Positions 58,801 to 64,000 of a stretch of 64,000 bases of DNA are shown piece by piece (the stretch's first letter is position 1; each line of letters opens with the position of its first letter). The notes below the pieces were generated by a model. That model was given only the letters and a program-made list of their open reading frames with translations. It ran no database searches and was not told the DNA's origin. The translations under genes were made by a program, and so were the position numbers. Origin of the DNA: Litoditis marina (taxonomy: Eukaryota > Nematoda > Chromadorea > Rhabditida > Rhabditidae). The stretch covers positions 28,997,521-29,061,520 of the forward strand of contig OZ038435.1 of the NCBI GenBank assembly GCA_964036275.1, given 5' to 3'.

Positions 58801-61800
58801 GTCTATCGGAAAGTGCATCGATAAGCGCCGCAAAACGCATGTGACCACTTCTCCAAAATATACCTAGAATTAGTTGGTGGTTGTGAACAAAACACGTCGA
58901 AAGTAACCACATTTCTTCGTGATATACTACGCCTATACGGGACGTGGTCAGTTTTTTCATAGTACCACATATCTTACCCATTTTACCGGAATAGTAGCTG
59001 GACCTTAACAAATATGAATCGAACGAAGTCACCAACCATACTGAAGATGCCAGCCAGTTCGTCATGTGCACTATCCTCGAGACCAGTCTTAGACAGCAAT
59101 GTCTGAAATACGACAAGTTAGTACTCGGAATTACAAGTATTGCTGGAAAGACACCTGTAGCAGCAAACTTTGATGAATATTTTTTTCTGACTTGAAGTAA
59201 TGAAGTTTGAGGTACTAAAGAGGGTCCTAATTGAAGAACACTCTGAGCATGCAAAATTTGAGTACTACCGGTTGTCACGAACCGAACACGAACATGGGCG
59301 GATTCAGCAGACCCAGCCGTGCCAAACTCACATCGCAGGAGATCATGTTGTCAAGAACGAGGTTCCATAGGTCGGGAGCGATCTTGGTCGCGTATTCCGT
59401 CATCTGGATCACGTGTCTCACGTAGCCAATGAACACCTCCGAGGGCTTCGTGTAATGCGGGAATGTTCGCGTCATTGTCACCAACAGTGTTTTCGATGAC
59501 CTAAATGTAACAAGAGACTTGAAATTACAGAAACCCGCTGATGAAACAACCACATTGAGAAATCAAAACTTCAGCTTACCATCGTTATTTGCATTTTCCA
59601 CTGTTAGAATTTTCAACAAGGTACGAGGTACCTCCTTGAAACTGCTAGCAAATAACGAATGGGTACATTTTTTAAGCAAAAAACTTTAGTGAAACCATAA
59701 GCATTTAAATACCAATTATTCACGCGATAAAAAAAGGGAAAAACCTACATTGGGAAACACTTGAGAATATGAGAGATGATTTGATGTGCCACAGTAAACA
59801 GACGATCTTCCTCTTTATCAGTGAACAGGCGAGTTGTTTGTGGTGAGCCTTCATCTGGAAAAGAGAAGATTATCTAGTTGAGATATACCTCCTCCTCTCT
59901 GATTCAATATGTTTCCACTTTGAAATATTGCGAACTCGGACACTTGCAATATGCAGGTAAAATGTTGTGATGGCTATCTCTAGAACTTGAAAATGAAAAG
60001 ATAGAACTGCCAAAGAGCTGTGATATTTCTCCCGTGTCTTAAACTATCTGATACGAACTTTTAGAGCTGAATTATCTAAACAGTATGTCTGGAAAGTGAA
60101 TTTACGAAGCTATCCAAATGCTGATCCCATGCTTGGAAGACCTTACTGAACATAGTAGTGATGGTTTGGTATGGTATTGGTAGCACAATCGTCCCTCTCT
60201 ACCTAAGTCTGTAGTGAAATCGGATATTTAACAATGACCCCCTTCGAACAATAATTTCGCGAATATATTATCTAAAACGACGTACCATCCGTATTCAATC
60301 TAGGTAGAAGATTGTTTGCAGCAGCTTCATATATCAACTTTGTGTGACAAACCTGTAAAGGAACATTGACACTTGCAATAACAAACAAGAGAAACCAATT
60401 TAAGCACGCCGATAGCATAATTTATAACCCTGAACATCAGGCTAAATATTAGTTATGGACAGAAGTAGTCAATAAAGACAGAAAACTCATAACTATTGTC
60501 TTGAGTGATTTGTCACAAACTACAGCGGGATAATTAATTTAGTTATTGAGATTTCTCCGCTTGCATTAATAAAAACTTTGCGAACCTGTCGAACTGCAAT
60601 ATCACACAGAAGGGCCTGGTATTTTCCCATGAACTCCTGAGGCAGCTTGTGCCAAGGAAGAGACTGAAAGCATTGCAAGATTAACATCTTATGCAAACTC
60701 AAGTATTTTAACCCAGTTCTCTGAACCAGTGAAAACGTTTAAAATTTAGATACTTCGCTCAAGTACCAGAATAAATCAATAAATTGAACTTCGCTACAAT
60801 TGGAGTTTTAATAAGCGAAATGTAAGTTTTTTTATTCAGGATTGGGCGAAGAGATAGGCGCCTTATCCAGTTATGTATACAAAGTCCGTGTTGACCGAGC
60901 AGTTCTGATATTACTTTATTTATGTTGTCAAGCTCGTTGACCAAACTTAGTTTCTTTTCGTTTCTTCTGGTTTACTATTATTTTGGATGGACGAACGTAC
61001 TTAGATATGAATAGCTAACGAGAAAAAGAGACTAACCGCAAGATTTGTGACGAGAGTGGTGCATTTGTTGTCCATTAAATCGCTGCAGTCCAGAAACTGT
61101 TCGAGAAACGTTATTTGCGCTGATGCCTCCCACCTCTCCAAAACATCTAAGGCATTGCAGATCTTCCGATAGGTGATGATAGAAACTGGTTCACCCTGAA
61201 AAAGAGAACATAACCACATTACCACTAAACCGACGGTGCCTCGTGAAACATTAGACAATAACTATGGTCGAAAATCTTCTCCGGGTTATCTTATGTTAGA
61301 TATTGTCAACAGTCATACAACATATATATAATTAAACCAACCGTTCTATATACTTCCAGCACCTCCCGCCCAGACGTAGGCTTGCTTGGTCGCTTCTCTT
61401 TCTCTTCCACTTTGACGACATCGGGCTTGGTGTCAACTTTCTGATATTTCTGAATGCATGAAGTTGAACGGAGAAAAATTAGTTGCTTAAACTTAACACC
61501 GAATCATAGAATTACAAAGTTTGATTACTACTAAATACAATACAAACTTTTTCGAACGAAATCACTCCCAAAACTGTAAAAAAGTATAAAAGATAGCCCA
61601 TGACCAACTCTACACTCTTGCATCCAAGTAGAAGAAGAAAATTACGTGAGAAATGTCATCTCCATAATTCATAAACCTAATAGAATACCTTTAAGTCCGC
61701 TGGGGCCGACTTCGAATGAGCTAAGGAGCTATTGTTGGGGGCAGCCACTTCATGTTTGATATCCACTTTGACATCTTCCTTGACGACTTCTTTCTTAATC

Positions 61801-61847
61801 TCCTTTTTCTTGAGAATGACAGGACGAGAAGAAAATGTGCTAAACAT
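55828..61847 (-). CDS. tif-1A: RNA polymerase I initiation factor RRN3/TIF-IA
   Basis: Seventeen exons join in phase to 669 codons: 61689-61847, 61342-61449, 61037-61195, 60586-60663, 60286-60352, 59749-59854, 59332-59500, 59037-59102, 58644-58785, 58316-58458, 57993-58132, 57818-57890, 57514-57613, 57273-57381, 56922-57023, 56490-56659, 55828-55946. RRN3 binds RNA polymerase I and recruits it to the rRNA gene promoter, linking ribosome synthesis to growth. Matches to the family include FPHYTKPSEVFIGYV, AAAYLAAFIARAKYV, FYSLCQAFFIAFSFRYKEL, SQLEPLKYV..FAAITR, QLVYCNHVLSLDP and FESMFPLDSYNLKISESF. A charged, Lys-rich N-terminus and an acidic DDGMDFLDNEEEE near the C-terminus frame the HEAT-like core. 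Length is close to the human protein. No acceptor precedes the ATG. Divergent from the gene at 62720. Confidence 0.92.
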
Positions 61848-62719
61848 CGTGTTTCGCCGAATTGAGTGCAATATAACAGAACTTGAAGACTGGGGGCGTG
61901 ATTCGAAACAGTGAAGTTTGAACACTTTCCACGGATCGCGTGTGAAAGTGGGATTCCTTGGCAACTATGCGAGCAGCATACCAACCCAAATCTGGAAACA
62001 GTTAGAACTCATCAGTGTACTTTGTTGTTGTGACAAATTTCGTAACCACTTTGTTAACGTTAATTTGCAGTCCGGTCGACTGTATAATCATTCGCCATTG
62101 CGTGTTAAGTAATTTATAACATTGTAGGACTTGTTTTGAGCTTGTTAGTGCTGACTACTATCGATTAAAGTACAGAAAAACCAAAAAAAGTAGTCGGGAG
62201 CGACTGTTCGGCAGCTGATTCGCTAGACAGAGTGATAGACAGGCTAGAAGCAGAGTGTTCATGGAACGAACACGAGAGAGCATGCTGAAAGAAGAGTGTC
62301 CAGTGCACAGGGTACCGAGGAAGTACCGAATTAGTGGAGCGTCCAGACACTTCAGAGAAAAGAGCAATGGCTTCAAGGAGAGTGCCGTACGCGAGAGTGT
62401 CAGACAGTCAGAGGAGGTTAGCAGCCCGCGGAAGAAGTTTTCAAATCGGCACGTTTGTTTGTTTGTGTTCGATCAAGTTTTGCTCTTACCAGCCTGTGTT
62501 TTGTGTATAAATCTATACAATAATACGTTATAGATCATCTCTTTTCTCTGTTAACATATAAACTCACATTTCCTTCCAGAAAAGACGATTTTAATTGTAA
62601 ACAACAACAATCTATGTAGGAAAAAAACCTTCCTATCGCCATGCACTGTCTTTTTATTCTTTTTGTAGTGTTTCAGAACAAACCTATTTGATTTAAGGTT
62701 GCTGAAAGCGAACTTCAAC
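61848..62719. promoter_or_regulatory. divergent region upstream of RRN3 and the 62720 gene
   Basis: About 870 bp between two divergent start codons. No exon is supported; a frame at 62255-62533 has no homology or splice support. TTTCCTTCCAG at 62571-62579 and a pyrimidine stretch may belong to the 5' untranslated region of the plus-strand gene. Confidence 0.45.
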
Positions 62720-64000
62720 ATGTCTCGCAACCTCTTGAGGGTGGCTCCTATTCTAAACGTGAGTTTGCTGATTTGTTGGATTTGTTGGATTTAATTTGAT
62801 AAAACCACGAAACACTGCTTTGTTCGTTATTTTTGCGTGGCACTGTTGGTTCGCATTTACCTGGAAGTTACAGACGGTAATAACAACAAACCGCTGGGTT
62901 GTATTCAAATTTCTCAGCAGTACTCGAAATAGATTGTTTTTGTCTACTATGTATTCATACAAAATCCAAATGGTCTTGATACTTGTAACCATATTTTGTG
63001 ATTTCAAGTATTCATGTGTAGTAGCCAAGTAGTAATCTACTCGAGCAAAGTATCCAAATAGCCATTCTGTCTAAGTAATTGATATTTTTACTTTATCTTT
63101 TGCGTTTTGCCCCACATAGTGAGTTTTTAAAAGAGAAAAAAATAAGTTCTGCAGCTCTGCAGAATAAAAGGTAAAATGTCAAACGTAAGAGAACTCTCTT
63201 CAATAGTGTTGATCTCTCGAGCAAGTTGGTCAGAGTCTAGCTGCAACTTTGTTGTTATATGTAACAACGTTGTTCACGTCGTTAAAACGCGGCTAAATTT
63301 TTGGAATGGGTTGCCTTATGTGCGTCGGCCGAGTTTCGAAATTTTCAAACGCGAATTTTTGCGGGAAAGCGCCCATCGCTGACGTGTTTCGCGTGCTTAG
63401 CGCTGGTGCGGATTTGGTGCATAAGTAAAGTTTTTATAATAAGGGAAAGCTATGTATCTTATATAACTGTTATGGTATATGAAAATGCGTAAAATTATTC
63501 TTGTTTACTAGAGAAAAGAATTATATAGAATAATGATCGTCAATCGAAATCATTTAAATTATAATTTTGCGGCGCAATGAAATCGTGCTCCATTGGACTC
63601 GTTCCTTTAAACTACAATTGAAATTTTGCGGCCGGTGACTTCACAGAAACTGAATGCTATTGTGTAAAACGCCGTGTGTTATTGTTGCTCTCCAGGCAAG
63701 CCGACTGGCTTCCGGCTACACCCACCAGCCGATCGATGCAGATTGGGCGGTCATGGCGAAAAAAGCCACAAAGGTTGGTTATGAAGAAAAAGGAGTCATT
63801 GTTCATTTTAATAGAAGTTTGGGGTTAAGTCTTTGTCAGGGTTCGATAGTAAGTCCAATAGGCAAGAAAAAATACTTTCGGGAGGTGATTGAACAACATA
63901 GTTGAGATTCTATGAGTTTTGTCTTTTGTGAATATTATCTTCAGTGAACTGAATCACAGTCAGCAGTAGTACAACAAGAGTAACAGAATCTTGTTCAGTT
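62720..64000 (+). CDS. mmcm-1: probable methylmalonyl-CoA mutase, mitochondrial, 5' part only
   Basis: Two exons are visible: 62720-62758 and 63696-63773, joined by GTGAGT and CTCCAG in phase 0. The next intron begins GTTGGT at 63774 and runs off the window. The 39 readable codons start MSRNLLRVAPILNASRLASG, a typical mitochondrial presequence, followed by PIDADWAVMAKKATK. That last stretch resembles the first residues of mature methylmalonyl-CoA mutase, where a Trp-Ala-x-x-Ala-Lys-Lys pattern leads into a Lys-Gly turn. The enzyme converts methylmalonyl-CoA to succinyl-CoA with cobalamin in propionate breakdown. The call rests on a short match, so another mitochondrial matrix enzyme is possible. 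Confidence 0.5.
62759..63695 (+). other. long first intron with a decayed repeat
   Basis: The 937-bp intron of the 62720 gene. Around 63571-63640 CATTGGACTCGTTCCTTTAA and ACTACAATTGAAATTTTGCG resemble the inner part of the GAAGGACGATTATGTGG MITE family. No other feature is seen. Confidence 0.45.

Noticed and set aside
62255..62533. A 92-codon plus-strand frame between RRN3 and the 62720 gene
   Set aside because: No family match, no splice sites that join it to the downstream exons, and it sits in the divergent promoter region.

Overview
The window looks like chromosomal DNA from a Caenorhabditis-type nematode. The genes have short, phase-consistent introns with TTTCAG-like acceptors. Several start codons sit a few bases after an unpaired pyrimidine-AG site, as expected for spliced-leader addition. 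Interstitial copies of the nematode telomere hexamer TTAGGC are present, and the gene set (rps-14, rpl-36, epg-4, an acyl carrier protein, RRN3/TIF-IA) fits. The window has two very different halves.

Bases 1-30802 hold no credible protein gene. They are a head-to-tail chain of Helitron-like elements. Each begins with a variant of TCTCTATATAATAAAG and ends in CTAG, and the next TC follows immediately. Eight junctions or ends can be read directly (ends at 4468, 5763, 7223, 9093, 13606, 14816, 18193 and 21569); the last element ends at 30802 against non-repeat DNA. No Rep/helicase reading frame is visible, so all units look non-autonomous. They carry nested tandem arrays: an 88-bp unit with TTAGGC repeats, a 65-bp unit with GGCCGCG(C/A)AGCGGCC palindromes, a 43-bp unit, and a 149-bp satellite of about 38 copies with a seven-monomer higher-order period. 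Six tRNA-like modules are also embedded. A 3376-bp block is repeated almost perfectly, one element length apart. Long reading frames across the 65-bp and 149-bp arrays exist only because the monomers lack stops.

Bases 30803-64000 are mostly single-copy and gene-bearing. Seven genes could be built exon by exon with consistent phases: a mitochondrial acyl carrier protein (32934-35182, minus), rpl-36/eL36 (35664-36166, minus), epg-4/EI24 (36382-39031, minus), rps-14/uS11 (39609-40696, plus), a CK1-superfamily kinase (41795-46267, minus), an L-galactose-dehydrogenase-like aldo-keto reductase (47109-52210, minus), and the Pol I factor RRN3/TIF-IA (55828-61847, minus). The first two exons of a probable mitochondrial methylmalonyl-CoA mutase run off the right edge (62720 onward, plus). 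epg-4, rpl-36 and the carrier protein lie in one orientation with acceptors just before rpl-36 and the carrier protein, so they may form an operon. epg-4 and rps-14 diverge from a shared promoter of about 560 bp. Introns and intergenic stretches hold several fold-back MITE families.

The genes are housekeeping: translation (eL36, uS11), rRNA transcription (RRN3), autophagy (EPG-4), mitochondrial lipid/complex I and propionate metabolism. No bacterial-type system or CRISPR array is present. The unusual biology is the element chain and its arrays. All homology calls were made by eye; no database search was run.
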